Origin: Magnetofaba australis IT-1
Lineage (GTDB): Bacteria; Pseudomonadota; Magnetococcia; Magnetococcales; Magnetococcaceae
Direction of reading: 5' to 3'
Assembly: GCF_002109495.1 (NCBI RefSeq)
Contig: NZ_LVJN01000018.1
Span: forward strand, 472,958 to 536,957
DNA length: 64,000 nt
Positions 54,464 through 62,873 of the stretch are shown in pieces (position 1 is the first letter of the stretch; each line of letters opens with the position of its first letter). The position numbers and the translations under genes are program-made. Under the pieces are notes generated by a model. That model was not told where the DNA came from. It made no database searches and saw only the letters and a list, made by a program, of their open reading frames with translations.

Positions 54464-55408
54464 ATGGCGGAGCAATACAACATTTTGGTTACGGGCGGCG
54501 CTGGCTACCTGGGCTCGATTATGGTCCCCGAAATGTTGGCTGCGGGCCATAAGGTGACTGTGATCGACAACTTCATGTTCCAGCAATCCTCGCTCAACAC
54601 CTCCTGCGCCAACCCCAACTTCACGGTGGTCAACGCCGACGTGCGCAACGAGAAGATCATGAAGGATCTGGTCTCCAAGTGCGACGTGGTGGTTCCGCTG
54701 GCCGCCCTGGTGGGCGCGCCCCTGTGCAGCCGCGACGAAGTGGGCACCATCACCGTCAACCGCGACGCGGTGCTGATGATGTTCAAGCACATGAGCAAAG
54801 AGCAGCGCGTGCTGATGCCCATCACCAACTCCGGTTACGGCATTGGCGAGAAGGACAAGTATTGCGACGAAACCTCGCCGCTGCGTCCCATCTCCCTCTA
54901 CGGCAAAATCAAAGTGGAAGTGGAAGAGGCGCTGCTGGAGCGTGAGAACGCCATCAGCTTCCGTCTGGCCACCGTGTTCGGCATGGCCCCGCGCATGCGC
55001 ATCGACCTGCTGGTCAACGACTTCTGCTACCGCGCCGTGTATGACCGCGCCGTGGTGCTGTTCGAGTCCCACTTCAAGCGCAACTACATCCACGTGCGCG
55101 ATGTGACCCGCGTGTTCATGCACTCCCTGGACAACTTCGACACCATGCGCGGCGAAGCTTACAATGTGGGCCTGTCCGACGCCAACCTGTCCAAGCTGGA
55201 GCTGTGCCAGCGCATCCAGAAGCACCTGCCCAACTTCGTGCCTCTGGAAGCCCCCATCGGCGAAGATCCCGACAAGCGCGACTACATCGTCTCCAACGAC
55301 AAGATCGAAGGCACCGGCTTTATGCCCGCCTACTCCCTGGACATGGGCATCGAAGAGCTCATCAAGGGCTACACCATGCTCCGCAACACCCGTTACACCA
55401 ACGTGTAA
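54464..55408 (+). CDS. Extended SDR NAD-dependent sugar epimerase/reductase
   Basis: A 314-residue enzyme with the NAD motif TGGAGYLGSIMVPEML at residue 9, VVPLAALVGAPLC near 76 and the catalytic SxnYxxxK set: ITNSGYG (about 122) and YGKIK (about 145). It is close to UDP-glucose 4-epimerase and dehydratase relatives, but it could equally reduce or dehydrate an NDP-sugar. AGGAG precedes the ATG. It is 108 bases after the membrane gene, and codon choice is strongly biased to C-ending codons, so it may be well expressed. Confidence 0.85.
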   Translation: MAEQYNILVTGGAGYLGSIMVPEMLAAGHKVTVIDNFMFQQSSLNTSCANPNFTVVNADVRNEKIMKDLVSKCDVVVPLAALVGAPLCSRDEVGTITVNRDAVLMMFKHMSKEQRVLMPITNSGYGIGEKDKYCDETSPLRPISLYGKIKVEVEEALLERENAISFRLATVFGMAPRMRIDLLVNDFCYRAVYDRAVVLFESHFKRNYIHVRDVTRVFMHSLDNFDTMRGEAYNVGLSDANLSKLELCQRIQKHLPNFVPLEAPIGEDPDKRDYIVSNDKIEGTGFMPAYSLDMGIEELIKGYTMLRNTRYTNV

Positions 55409-55421
55409 GCGGATTAAACGG

Positions 55422-56192
55422 GTGGCGACGCTTCCCATCGACCAGTCGCTGTCCAACACCCCTGTCATGGTGTTGGCCGGCGGTCTGGGCACCCGCATTC
55501 GCTCGGTTCTGGGCGAAACCCCCAAACTGCTGGCGCCGCTGGCGGGCGAGCCCTATCTGCGTCATCTGCTGGCGTGGCTGCGCGGCTATGGCGCCAATCA
55601 CATCGTCTTCTGCCTGGGCTTCGGCGCCGAAGCGATACGCGACCATCTGGCGCAGTTGGACCTGCCGGAGGGGATGCGGGTGGAAGGCTTTGTGGAGTCT
55701 GAACCTCTCGGCACGGCGGGCGCGCTGCGCTTTGTGCTGCCGCAGATGGATGCGCCTGCCGGGCCGCGCCTGATCATGAATGGCGACTCCTATCTGGACG
55801 CTGACCTGGGCGCTTTCGCCCGCGGTCATCAACAGAGCGGCGCGGATCTCTCCATGCTCTGCGTTGAAGTGCCGGATGGCAGCCGCTTCGGCTGTGTGGA
55901 GTTGGACGAGGCCGAACGCATCTCCCGCTTCGCCGAAAAGGATCCGGCGCGCACCGGTCCGGGTTTGATCAACGCCGGAGTTTATCTGCTGGAGTCCGCC
56001 CAGCAGGATCGTCTCATGGCGAGCGCAGGCCCCTCGTTGGAAAAAGATTTCTTTGCCGCGATGCCCACCGGCTCCATTCGCGCCGATGTGGTCAGCGCTC
56101 CCTTCATCGACTTTGGCACGCCAGACAGTTACCAGCAGGCGCAGGCGTTCTTCCAGGCGCGTCTGGATCGCATCGCCCTGCTGGATGTATGA
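55422..56192 (+). CDS. Sugar-1-phosphate nucleotidyltransferase, HddC-like
   Basis: A 256-residue enzyme of the NTP-transferase family. LAGGLGTRIRSVLGETPKLL near residue 18 binds NTP and metal, VESEPLGTAGALRFV lies near 93, and LIMNGDSYLDADLG has the D of the active site. The nearest known relatives are HddC-type D-glycero-D-manno-heptose 1-phosphate guanylyltransferases and other GDP/CDP-sugar enzymes. The start is GTG; an ATG at 55467 would omit 15 residues ahead of the domain. It precedes the kinase by 9 bases, so the pair probably activates one sugar. The nucleotide base used is not determined. Confidence 0.85.
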   Translation: MATLPIDQSLSNTPVMVLAGGLGTRIRSVLGETPKLLAPLAGEPYLRHLLAWLRGYGANHIVFCLGFGAEAIRDHLAQLDLPEGMRVEGFVESEPLGTAGALRFVLPQMDAPAGPRLIMNGDSYLDADLGAFARGHQQSGADLSMLCVEVPDGSRFGCVELDEAERISRFAEKDPARTGPGLINAGVYLLESAQQDRLMASAGPSLEKDFFAAMPTGSIRADVVSAPFIDFGTPDSYQQAQAFFQARLDRIALLDV

Positions 56193-56201
56193 GGTCTGCT
56201 C

Positions 56202-57221
56202 ATGATTATTACCCGCACCCCATTTCGAGTCTCCTTCTTTGGCGGCGGCACCGATTACCCGCCCTGGTTCAAGGAGCATGGAGGCGCGGTTCTGGCGCTG
56301 GCGATCAATAAATACTGCTATCTGACTGTGCGGCGTCTGCCGCCGTTCTTCGAGCACAAGCACCGCATCGTCTACTCCAAAGTGGAGTTGGTCAAAGAGC
56401 TCTCTGAGATTCAACATCCGGTGGTGCGCGGCGTGATGCAGGAGCACGGCGTCAACTGTGGTCTGGAGATTCACCACGACGCCGACTTGCCAGCGCGTTC
56501 TGGTTTGGGTTCCAGCTCCTCGTTTACCGTGGGCTTCCTGAGCGCCATCCACGCCCTCAATGGCCGCATGGTCACTAAGGCGCAACTGGCCCAGGAGGCG
56601 ATCCACATCGAGCAGAATGTGCTCAAAGAGAATGTGGGCTGTCAGGACCAGATTACGGCGGCGTTGGGCGGCTTCAACAAGATCTCTTTCCTGCGCGACG
56701 GCTCCTTCCAGGTGGATCCCATGATCCTCTCCGGCGAGCGGATGCAGGAGATGGAGGGCTCGTTGATGCTCTTCTTTACCGGCATTACGCGGTTTGCTTC
56801 CGATGTGGCGGGTAAGAAGATCGCCAATCTAGGCAAAAAAGAGAAGCAGCTCAAGCGCATGTACAAGATGGTTGATGAGAGCATCGATATCCTCACCGAT
56901 ATCAAGCAGCCTATCGATCACTTTGGCCAATTGATGCATGAGTCCTGGAAGCTTAAGCGTGAGCTCTCCGATAGCGTCACCAATGAGCGCATTGATGAGA
57001 TCTACAATGCGGCCATGGATGCGGGCGCCAGTGGCGGCAAGCTGATGGGCGCCGGTTCCGGCGGCTTCATGGTGTTCTGTGTGCGTCCGGCGCTGCAGAA
57101 GCGCGTGCGCGAACGTTTGAACAAATTGATCCATGTGGATACGCGCATCGATCATACCGGCTCGCAGGTGATGGTCTATGACCCGGATACCGCGATTCAC
57201 TTCCAGAACGGCGACCAGTGA
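56202..57221 (+). CDS. GHMP sugar kinase, HddA-like heptose 7-phosphate kinase
   Basis: A 339-residue GHMP kinase. The N-terminal PFRVSFFGGGTDYPPW is typical of the HddA/LmbP group. The ATP motif is LPARSGLGSSSSFTVG near residue 104, with a C-terminal GGKLMGAGSGGFMVF motif. HddA phosphorylates D-glycero-D-manno-heptose 7-phosphate at C1. Followed after four overlapping bases by the Nudix gene. The gene order nucleotidyltransferase then kinase supports heptose or a related sugar as substrate, but no GmhA isomerase or GmhB phosphatase is next to it. Confidence 0.87.
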   Translation: MIITRTPFRVSFFGGGTDYPPWFKEHGGAVLALAINKYCYLTVRRLPPFFEHKHRIVYSKVELVKELSEIQHPVVRGVMQEHGVNCGLEIHHDADLPARSGLGSSSSFTVGFLSAIHALNGRMVTKAQLAQEAIHIEQNVLKENVGCQDQITAALGGFNKISFLRDGSFQVDPMILSGERMQEMEGSLMLFFTGITRFASDVAGKKIANLGKKEKQLKRMYKMVDESIDILTDIKQPIDHFGQLMHESWKLKRELSDSVTNERIDEIYNAAMDAGASGGKLMGAGSGGFMVFCVRPALQKRVRERLNKLIHVDTRIDHTGSQVMVYDPDTAIHFQNGDQ

Positions 57222-57811
57222 GTTGGCGTCCGCCTCCTGGCGAGCGTCCCTATGCTTGGGACGCGCGCCGTCTGGCGCTGGAGAACAGCCGCTTTCGCAT
57301 CTATGCTGATGCGCTGACGCAACCCAACGGCGATCATGTGCCGGACTATCTTGTAGTGGAGCCCAAATCCATGCGCTCCGCCGGACTGTCCGGCGCGATG
57401 ATTCTGCCGGTGCGGGACAACGCCTACTATCTGCTGCGCATCTATCGTCACCCGGTGGATGCATGGACCTGGGAGGCTCCTGGCGGCTTTGTGGATGATG
57501 GCGAACAGCCTGAAGTCGCCGCCCGCCGAGAGTTGTATGAAGAGACCGGCCTGCATTGCGCGCAACCGGACATGCTTGATTTGGGTCGCATTCACCCCGT
57601 CCCCGGATTGGCCAACGCCTGCATCGCGCTGTTTGCCGCACAGAACTGCCTGCTGGATGAAAACGCCCCCATTGATGAAGAGATCGGCGTTGTCGAAGGG
57701 CGGTGGTTCTCTGAAGCGGAGATGTTGGAGATGGCCGCCAAACCCGGCGGCGTGATGGATGGTCCCACCCTGCAAGCCTTTTTCCTCTATCAGTTGCGTC
57801 ATCAGAAGTAA
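57218..57811 (+). CDS. Nudix hydrolase
   Basis: A 197-residue enzyme with the Nudix box GGFVDDGEQPEVAARREL followed by YEETGL (about 90-112), in which the metal-binding glutamates are in place. Ahead of the box, WTWEAPGGFVDDG resembles ADP-sugar pyrophosphatases. It probably hydrolyses a nucleotide sugar or a nucleoside diphosphate derivative. The GTG start overlaps the kinase stop. In this locus it may clear or proofread an activated sugar. Confidence 0.85.
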   Translation: MSWRPPPGERPYAWDARRLALENSRFRIYADALTQPNGDHVPDYLVVEPKSMRSAGLSGAMILPVRDNAYYLLRIYRHPVDAWTWEAPGGFVDDGEQPEVAARRELYEETGLHCAQPDMLDLGRIHPVPGLANACIALFAAQNCLLDENAPIDEEIGVVEGRWFSEAEMLEMAAKPGGVMDGPTLQAFFLYQLRHQK

Positions 57812-57870
57812 GCCATTCATTTCATTCGCCTCTGAAATTCACTCTGCCACAAGATGAGTCATCAGCGCCC

Positions 57871-58851
57871 ATGATCACTAAGCGCCATCTGGTTCTTGTC
57901 GTCACGCTTGCCATTGCAGCAGTGGCGCTGTGGGCAGCCTTTCGTGATGTGAATTTTGCTCAGCTTTGGGCGCGTATGACTCAAGCGGATCCGCTCCTTA
58001 TCGGCCTTGCTGCACTGATTCATATCGCCTCGTTCCTGGCCAGAACCCAGCGTTGGCGCTTGACCATGTCTTCCTCGGCGCCGCTGCCGTGGCGGCAGGT
58101 GTTCGACGCCAATATGGTCTGTTATTTGGGCAACAATTACCTTCCTGCACGGGCTGGCGAAGTGGCGCGGATCTTTACTCTCGCAGCCAGAAGCGGCGTT
58201 TCGCGCAATTTCTTGTTTGGTACAGTTGTGGTCGAGCGCATTGCAGACGCCGCAGCGTTGGCGGGTTTGCTGGGCGCCGCGACGGCGTTGTTGGATGCGG
58301 CGCCAGCATGGTTGAGCGGCGGCGGCGGGGCCATGGCGTTGGGCGCGCCCTTGGTTTTGGTGATATTACTTGCGTTGCCGCTATTTGAAGAGAAGTTGAT
58401 TGCGCTGCTGGAGCGTTCGCGGCTGCCACAGAGTTTCTCCGCTACGCTTCAGCACATGTTGCGTCAATTCCTTCTTGGGTCCAGAGGATTGCATCAATGG
58501 CGTCCGTTGACGGCGTTTCTGCTGTGGACAGGGGTTTGGTTAACTCTTGAGGTTGGGTTTATGCTGACCACAGCCCTTGCGGTGGGCGTCGAGGCGGAGC
58601 CTGTGGTGTGCGCGCTTCTCTTTGCAGCCTTGGCGTTTTCCAGCTTGGCGCCTTCAACTCCAGGCTATGTCGGCGTGTTTCAACTGGTAGCGGTGCTGGT
58701 TCTCAAGCCATTTGGGGTTGGCGCGGAAGAGGCGCTGAGCCTGGTTTTAATCTATCAAGCAATCTCTTACTGTGTGGTGACGGTTTTAGGGGTTCCGGCG
58801 CTGTGGCGAATTGGGGGTCTGCGCGTTTTACGTCAGTCTGCTTCGAGTTGA
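57871..58851 (+). CDS. LPG-synthase-type transmembrane protein (UPF0104/YbhN-like)
   Basis: A 326-residue membrane protein with about 8 helices. LARTQRWRLTM near 55, NYLPARAGEVARIF near 91 and RIADAAALAGLLG near 118 are signature segments of the lysylphosphatidylglycerol synthase transmembrane family. The C-terminal catalytic domain of MprF is missing, as in most members. Some members are thought to flip lipids. It ends the plus arm and could transport or modify a lipid-linked sugar. The exact role is unknown. Confidence 0.8.
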   Translation: MITKRHLVLVVTLAIAAVALWAAFRDVNFAQLWARMTQADPLLIGLAALIHIASFLARTQRWRLTMSSSAPLPWRQVFDANMVCYLGNNYLPARAGEVARIFTLAARSGVSRNFLFGTVVVERIADAAALAGLLGAATALLDAAPAWLSGGGGAMALGAPLVLVILLALPLFEEKLIALLERSRLPQSFSATLQHMLRQFLLGSRGLHQWRPLTAFLLWTGVWLTLEVGFMLTTALAVGVEAEPVVCALLFAALAFSSLAPSTPGYVGVFQLVAVLVLKPFGVGAEEALSLVLIYQAISYCVVTVLGVPALWRIGGLRVLRQSASS

Positions 58852-58881
58852 GGCCAAATTTGACCAAGCGTCTTTCCGCAT

Positions 58882-58920
58882 AAAAAACCCCGCCAAGCTT
58901 CGGCTTGGCGGGGTTTTTTT
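58882..58920. terminator. Bidirectional terminator between convergent genes
   Basis: A hairpin AAAACCCCGCCAAGC / GCTTGGCGGGGTTTT with a TTCG loop, flanked by A and T runs. It sits between the sugar-locus plus arm and the minus-strand repressor gene and should serve both. Confidence 0.95.
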
Positions 58921-58939
58921 ACAGGCGTTGCCGAGATGA

Positions 58940-59647
58940 CTAGCGATACTCTTTGTATTTGCTCACCACCACGCCAAGGAGAATGATCTCATCTTGCACT
59001 TGGACCATAGGGTAGCGGGGGTTAAGCGGCTTCAGGAATTTCATGCCGCCGTCCATCACATACTCTTTGAAGGTCGGGCGTACGTTGGCGTCCAAGGTCA
59101 TCGGCGCGCCGCTGTGGTCCGGCACAATGGCGACTACATAGTTGCGTTGACCTGGAGCGACCTCGGCTGAAGGATCGACAATGATGATATCCTTGTCAGA
59201 GAACTCAGGCTCCATGGATTCGCCAATCACGCGCAAAGCGAATGCGTTACCGGAGACGCCTTGCGCCACCGGGGCCCAGCCGTCGTGATCGATGCGCTCT
59301 TTTCCACTCTCTTCAGTGTTGGCGGCCCACTGAGCGGCGTCATCCCAGGAGATGATGGGCGCTTGGAAGTAGTGTCTCTGACCGTGTGCGTAGTAAGTGG
59401 CTTCGGAATCGGAAGCGTGGCCGAACGCGCCCACCGGCCCGTTGACCATACTGCCTTCTCCCGTCTCCAGCCAGATGGGATCTACACCGCAGGCCAGGGC
59501 GATTGCAACAGTACGTCGAGAGGAGCGTGAGCGACCGCATTCGAGTTTGTGTACGGCGGTCTGGCTGATATTGACGCGATCGGCCAACTCTTTTTGCGTA
59601 AAGCCGGCATATTCGCGCGCTGTGCGGATACGATTACTTAGAGTCAT
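58940..59647 (-). CDS. CI/LexA-like transcriptional repressor with S24 peptidase domain
   Basis: A 235-residue regulator. XRE helix-turn-helix at about 6-60 (RTAREYAGFTQKELADRVNI, SQTAVHKLECGRSRSSRR). The S24 peptidase-like domain at about 120-230 has the Ser of VIGESMEPEFSDKDIIIV and a Lys in PTFKEYVMDGG as the catalytic pair, so it probably self-cleaves like CI and UmuD. Prophage CI repressors are this size, yet no other phage gene is near. Four ACAGGCA boxes lie upstream of its start. It may be a domesticated phage repressor or a stress-response regulator. Confidence 0.88.
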   Translation of the reverse strand: MTLSNRIRTAREYAGFTQKELADRVNISQTAVHKLECGRSRSSRRTVAIALACGVDPIWLETGEGSMVNGPVGAFGHASDSEATYYAHGQRHYFQAPIISWDDAAQWAANTEESGKERIDHDGWAPVAQGVSGNAFALRVIGESMEPEFSDKDIIIVDPSAEVAPGQRNYVVAIVPDHSGAPMTLDANVRPTFKEYVMDGGMKFLKPLNPRYPMVQVQDEIILLGVVVSKYKEYR

Positions 59648-60117
59648 GGTCTCTATTTCGTTTTCTGTGCCACGTGGCGACCGGACTTGTTATCCGGCAA
59701 GGTAAAGGCGTCATGCTGTAAAACCAGCATGCCGCATGGGATGGTCGGGGAGTAAAAAAATCACCGCCAGTCTGTGTTATAACAGGCATCCCCGTCCGTA
59801 ATTGATTTCCCATATCTGGAACTAGATATACTCTTTTATCATCTGCCTGTAAAAGACAAAAAGCGGCTTGAGCGCGCGTAACAGGCAAACTTTTCAGAAA
59901 AAATTTACAGGCATTCAGCGAATCAATGCGAGACCATGAATTCTGCTAGTCATGTTTTTTCACTTGTTATGAGAAAAAAGGCGCCGTTAGCGTAACCGGT
60001 GTGATTAGATCCACCGACTTATTAGACATGCTGTGGTAAAAATGATTCCGCGCACACCTGCTCTGCTGTGTTCAGGTATCAGTAAAATGCTGAAATAATG
60101 AAGCTTCATTGAGCATG
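59648..60117. promoter_or_regulatory. Long AT-rich control region upstream of the repressor gene
   Basis: 470 bases with no supported gene. It holds four copies of ACAGGCA: at 59782-59788, on the opposite strand at 59844-59850, at 59881-59887 and at 59907-59913. Each is preceded by a T/A-rich triplet (such as TTATA, CGTA, ATTT). This is the likely operator region of the CI-like repressor and probably includes its promoter. The stretch 59913-60117, upstream of all boxes, has no recognisable signal. Confidence 0.6.
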
Positions 60118-61104
60118 TCAACCCCCAAGGGCGACCATGTCATTCCCTGATGAGCCGCCTTGATCAAAAGGGTGTTTCAAAGGTTTTTGCGCCAGCGCCT
60201 GAAGAATGTGTTGTTTCATTGACTCGTCCTGTGCGCCGCTGCGCAGAGGGGCGCGCAGATCCACCCGGCCGACATCGCCCAGGCAGAGAGCCAACTGACC
60301 TTCCGACGTCAAGCGCACTCGGTTGCAGCTATCACAGAAGTGTTGCGAGACCGCCGAGATGACGCCCACTGTGGCGTGACTGCCTGCAATGTGGAAATAA
60401 CGCGCCGGTCCTGGACCACGGTGCTCTGTCGCCGGGATCAGATCTGCGCCGAGTAGAGTGGAGACGCGAGAGAGAATCTCCTGCGCCGGAATGTAGCGAG
60501 ACATGCTTTGCGCACCGGCCTCGCCAATGGGCATGGTCTCAATAAATCGCAATGTCACGCCGCGTTGACGGGCAAAATTCAGAATGTCGCCAATCTCATC
60601 GTCATTGACCCCACCCATCACCACCATATTGCATTTCACCGGGGCCAATCCGACGTCGATGGCGGCGTCAATTCCGGCAACGACGCGAGCCGGATCCCCT
60701 GCGCCACAGATTTGCGTGAAGGTTGGTTGTCTTAGAGTGTCGAGTGAGACATTGATGCGCCCCAGTCCCGCCAGTTTGAGCGGTTCAGCCAGTCGCTCGA
60801 GCAGCAGCGCATTGGTGGAGAGGTTGACCTCTTGAAGTCCTGGTAACGCAGTGAGCTCAGCCACCATTTCGACGATGCCCTGGCGCAGCAGTGGCTCGCC
60901 GCCAGTCAAACGGATGCGTTCTACTCCCAGCTCCACAAACAGGCGGGCTAAGCGCGTCAGTTCCGCCATGCTCAAGACCTGATCATCCTCGCGTTCATTG
61001 AAATCATCGGGTTTGCGGCAGTAGTGACAGCGCAGGTTGCAGCGCTCCGTGACGGATAGTCGCAGATAAGTAATAGCCCGACCAAAAGGATCGATTAGCG
61101 CCAT
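60118..61104 (-). CDS. moaA: GTP 3',8-cyclase MoaA
   Basis: A 328-residue radical SAM enzyme for the first step of molybdenum cofactor synthesis. SAM cluster motif CNLRCHYC near residue 22, GGEPLLR near residue 68 and the C-terminal second cluster motif CDSCNRVRL ... CLGD (about 257-275) with the terminal Gly-Gly (MVALGG). MoaA works with MoaC, encoded upstream. It lies 39 bases after moaC, in one operon. Confidence 0.96.
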   Translation of the reverse strand: MALIDPFGRAITYLRLSVTERCNLRCHYCRKPDDFNEREDDQVLSMAELTRLARLFVELGVERIRLTGGEPLLRQGIVEMVAELTALPGLQEVNLSTNALLLERLAEPLKLAGLGRINVSLDTLRQPTFTQICGAGDPARVVAGIDAAIDVGLAPVKCNMVVMGGVNDDEIGDILNFARQRGVTLRFIETMPIGEAGAQSMSRYIPAQEILSRVSTLLGADLIPATEHRGPGPARYFHIAGSHATVGVISAVSQHFCDSCNRVRLTSEGQLALCLGDVGRVDLRAPLRSGAQDESMKQHILQALAQKPLKHPFDQGGSSGNDMVALGG

Positions 61105-61143
61105 GAAGCTCTCATTTGCAGTAACATCACGTTCAGCGTGAAC

Positions 61144-61644
61144 TTACGGTTCATCTTGTGCGGAGCGCACAAAATGGCCGCTTTTGCCGCCGCATTTTTC
61201 CAGTAATCGTATGCCTTCGATGCGCACCGCGCGGTCCATAGCCTTAACCATATCGTAAACGGTCAATGCAGTGACGCTGGCTGCGGTCAGGGCTTCCATC
61301 TCCACGCCGGTCTGACCACTGGTCTTGACCCGCGCGGTGATCTCCAGCCGACTGGCCTCGACCACGGGTTCAAAATGAATTTTAACAGATGTGAGATTTA
61401 GTTGATGACACAGCGGAATCAATTGATCAACCTTTTTCGCCGCCATGATGCCGGCGATGCGCGCCACCTCCATCACATCGCCTTTCGCCACACCGTGAGC
61501 CAGAATGCGTTGCAAGGTCTGTGGCTGCATGCACACCGAGGCCCCGGCGATGGCGATACGCTCAGTAACCGCTTTGGCGCCCACGTCCACCATGGTCGCG
61601 GCCCCGGTTTCATCAAAATGGCTCAGCGGGTCGCTCATCATCAT
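61144..61644 (-). CDS. moaC: Cyclic pyranopterin monophosphate synthase MoaC
   Basis: A 166-residue enzyme that converts the MoaA product to cyclic pyranopterin monophosphate. Recognisable blocks are [33 protein letters not shown] (about 69-87, catalytic Lys/His region) and [20 protein letters not shown] (about 110-130). The ATG at 61644 overlaps the moeA stop; nearby in-frame ATG at 61641 and 61638 are equally possible. Confidence 0.96.
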   Translation of the reverse strand: MMMSDPLSHFDETGAATMVDVGAKAVTERIAIAGASVCMQPQTLQRILAHGVAKGDVMEVARIAGIMAAKKVDQLIPLCHQLNLTSVKIHFEPVVEASRLEITARVKTSGQTGVEMEALTAASVTALTVYDMVKAMDRAVRIEGIRLLEKCGGKSGHFVRSAQDEP

Positions 61645-62855
61645 ACTCCCGGCGCGTAGTCTATGAGTAGCACATCCACCAAATCGCCATCCGCAATCAC
61701 CACTGGTGATTCCGGCAATGCGATAAAGGCGTTGGCGCGCGCCATGCCGCTCAATACCCCTGAGCCTTGCGGTCCGGTGGTGGTGACGTAACTTTGCGCG
61801 CCTTGAAAGTGAACGCGTGCGCGCAGGAAATCCCGTCGGTCATGTTTTTTGCGCCAACCGCCCTGTAGCGGCAGTCGCAAAAGATTCTCCGGCTGTTCGG
61901 CAAGACCCATCATCCTCAGCAGCGCTGGACGCACAATAAGCAGATAGACGGCCATGGCTGAGACCGGGTTACCGGGAAGACCAAAAAAGCGCGCGGGACC
62001 GATGACGCCATAAGCCTGCGGTTTGCCGGGCTTCATACGCACTTTCCAGTAGTCGATGTCGCCGAGGTTCTTCAGCGCCACTTTGACCAGATCGTAGTCG
62101 CCCACCGAGACGCCGCCGCTGGTAATCACCGCGTCAGCGCGCGCGGCGCCATCGCGTAGGGCGGCTTCAATGGCGGCCAGATCGTCCGGCGCAACGCCCA
62201 GGTCGACGCACTCGCAACCCAGAGCGGTGATGGCGGCTTTGAGCGCAGCGCGATTGCTGTCGTAGACTCTTCCGGGCGCCAGCGGTTGCCCTGCTGGGGT
62301 CACTTCGTTGCCGGTGGAGAGCACCGCCACGCGCAACCGTGCGAAAACTGGGATTTCTGTTTGGTCCATGGAGGCCAGCAGGCCGATATCCGGCGGCGTG
62401 AGCGCCTTGCCAGGCTCCAGATAGGTTTGCCCGCAAGCGATATCCTCTCCCGCCGGGCGGATATTGTTGTTCAGCGCCAGATTCGAGGGCAGGGTGATCT
62501 GTTGACCCGCCACGGTGACATCTTCCTGTTTGACCACACAGTCGCAGCCCGGCGGAATGGGCGCACCGGTGAGAATGCGCACCGCGTGGCCGGGCTCCAG
62601 CGGCTGTGCGCGGAAATCCCCGGCGGCGACTTCCCCCGCCAGCGTCAGCGTGGTGGTGGGGGCGTCGCTCAAGTCGGCATGGCGCAGGCCGTAGCCATCC
62701 ATGGCGGAGTTGGCGTGGTTAGGGACGTTAAATGGAGCGACCATGGATTGCGCCAACACCCGCCCCAAAGCGTCATCCAGGGAAACGGTCTCGGTCCGAT
62801 CAATAGGCGAAACGCTCTGCAGGACGCGCGCGCGCGCCTCTTCATAGGTGATCAT
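61641..62855 (-). CDS. moeA: Molybdopterin molybdenumtransferase MoeA
   Basis: A 404-residue enzyme that inserts molybdate into adenylated molybdopterin. Features are [16 protein letters not shown] near 45, [19 protein letters not shown] near 98, [17 protein letters not shown] near 180, [16 protein letters not shown] near 247 and [14 protein letters not shown] near 300. The length is normal. AGGAG lies before the ATG. It lies between the moaE-moaB fusion and moaC. Confidence 0.97.
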   Translation of the reverse strand: MITYEEARARVLQSVSPIDRTETVSLDDALGRVLAQSMVAPFNVPNHANSAMDGYGLRHADLSDAPTTTLTLAGEVAAGDFRAQPLEPGHAVRILTGAPIPPGCDCVVKQEDVTVAGQQITLPSNLALNNNIRPAGEDIACGQTYLEPGKALTPPDIGLLASMDQTEIPVFARLRVAVLSTGNEVTPAGQPLAPGRVYDSNRAALKAAITALGCECVDLGVAPDDLAAIEAALRDGAARADAVITSGGVSVGDYDLVKVALKNLGDIDYWKVRMKPGKPQAYGVIGPARFFGLPGNPVSAMAVYLLIVRPALLRMMGLAEQPENLLRLPLQGGWRKKHDRRDFLRARVHFQGAQSYVTTTGPQGSGVLSGMARANAFIALPESPVVIADGDLVDVLLIDYAPGV

Positions 62856-62873
62856 AAAGGGCTCCTGCGTGTG

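Noticed and set aside
58940-60117. A prophage, because of the CI-like repressor
   Set aside because: No integrase, structural or lysis gene is near; neighbours are sugar and molybdenum cofactor genes.
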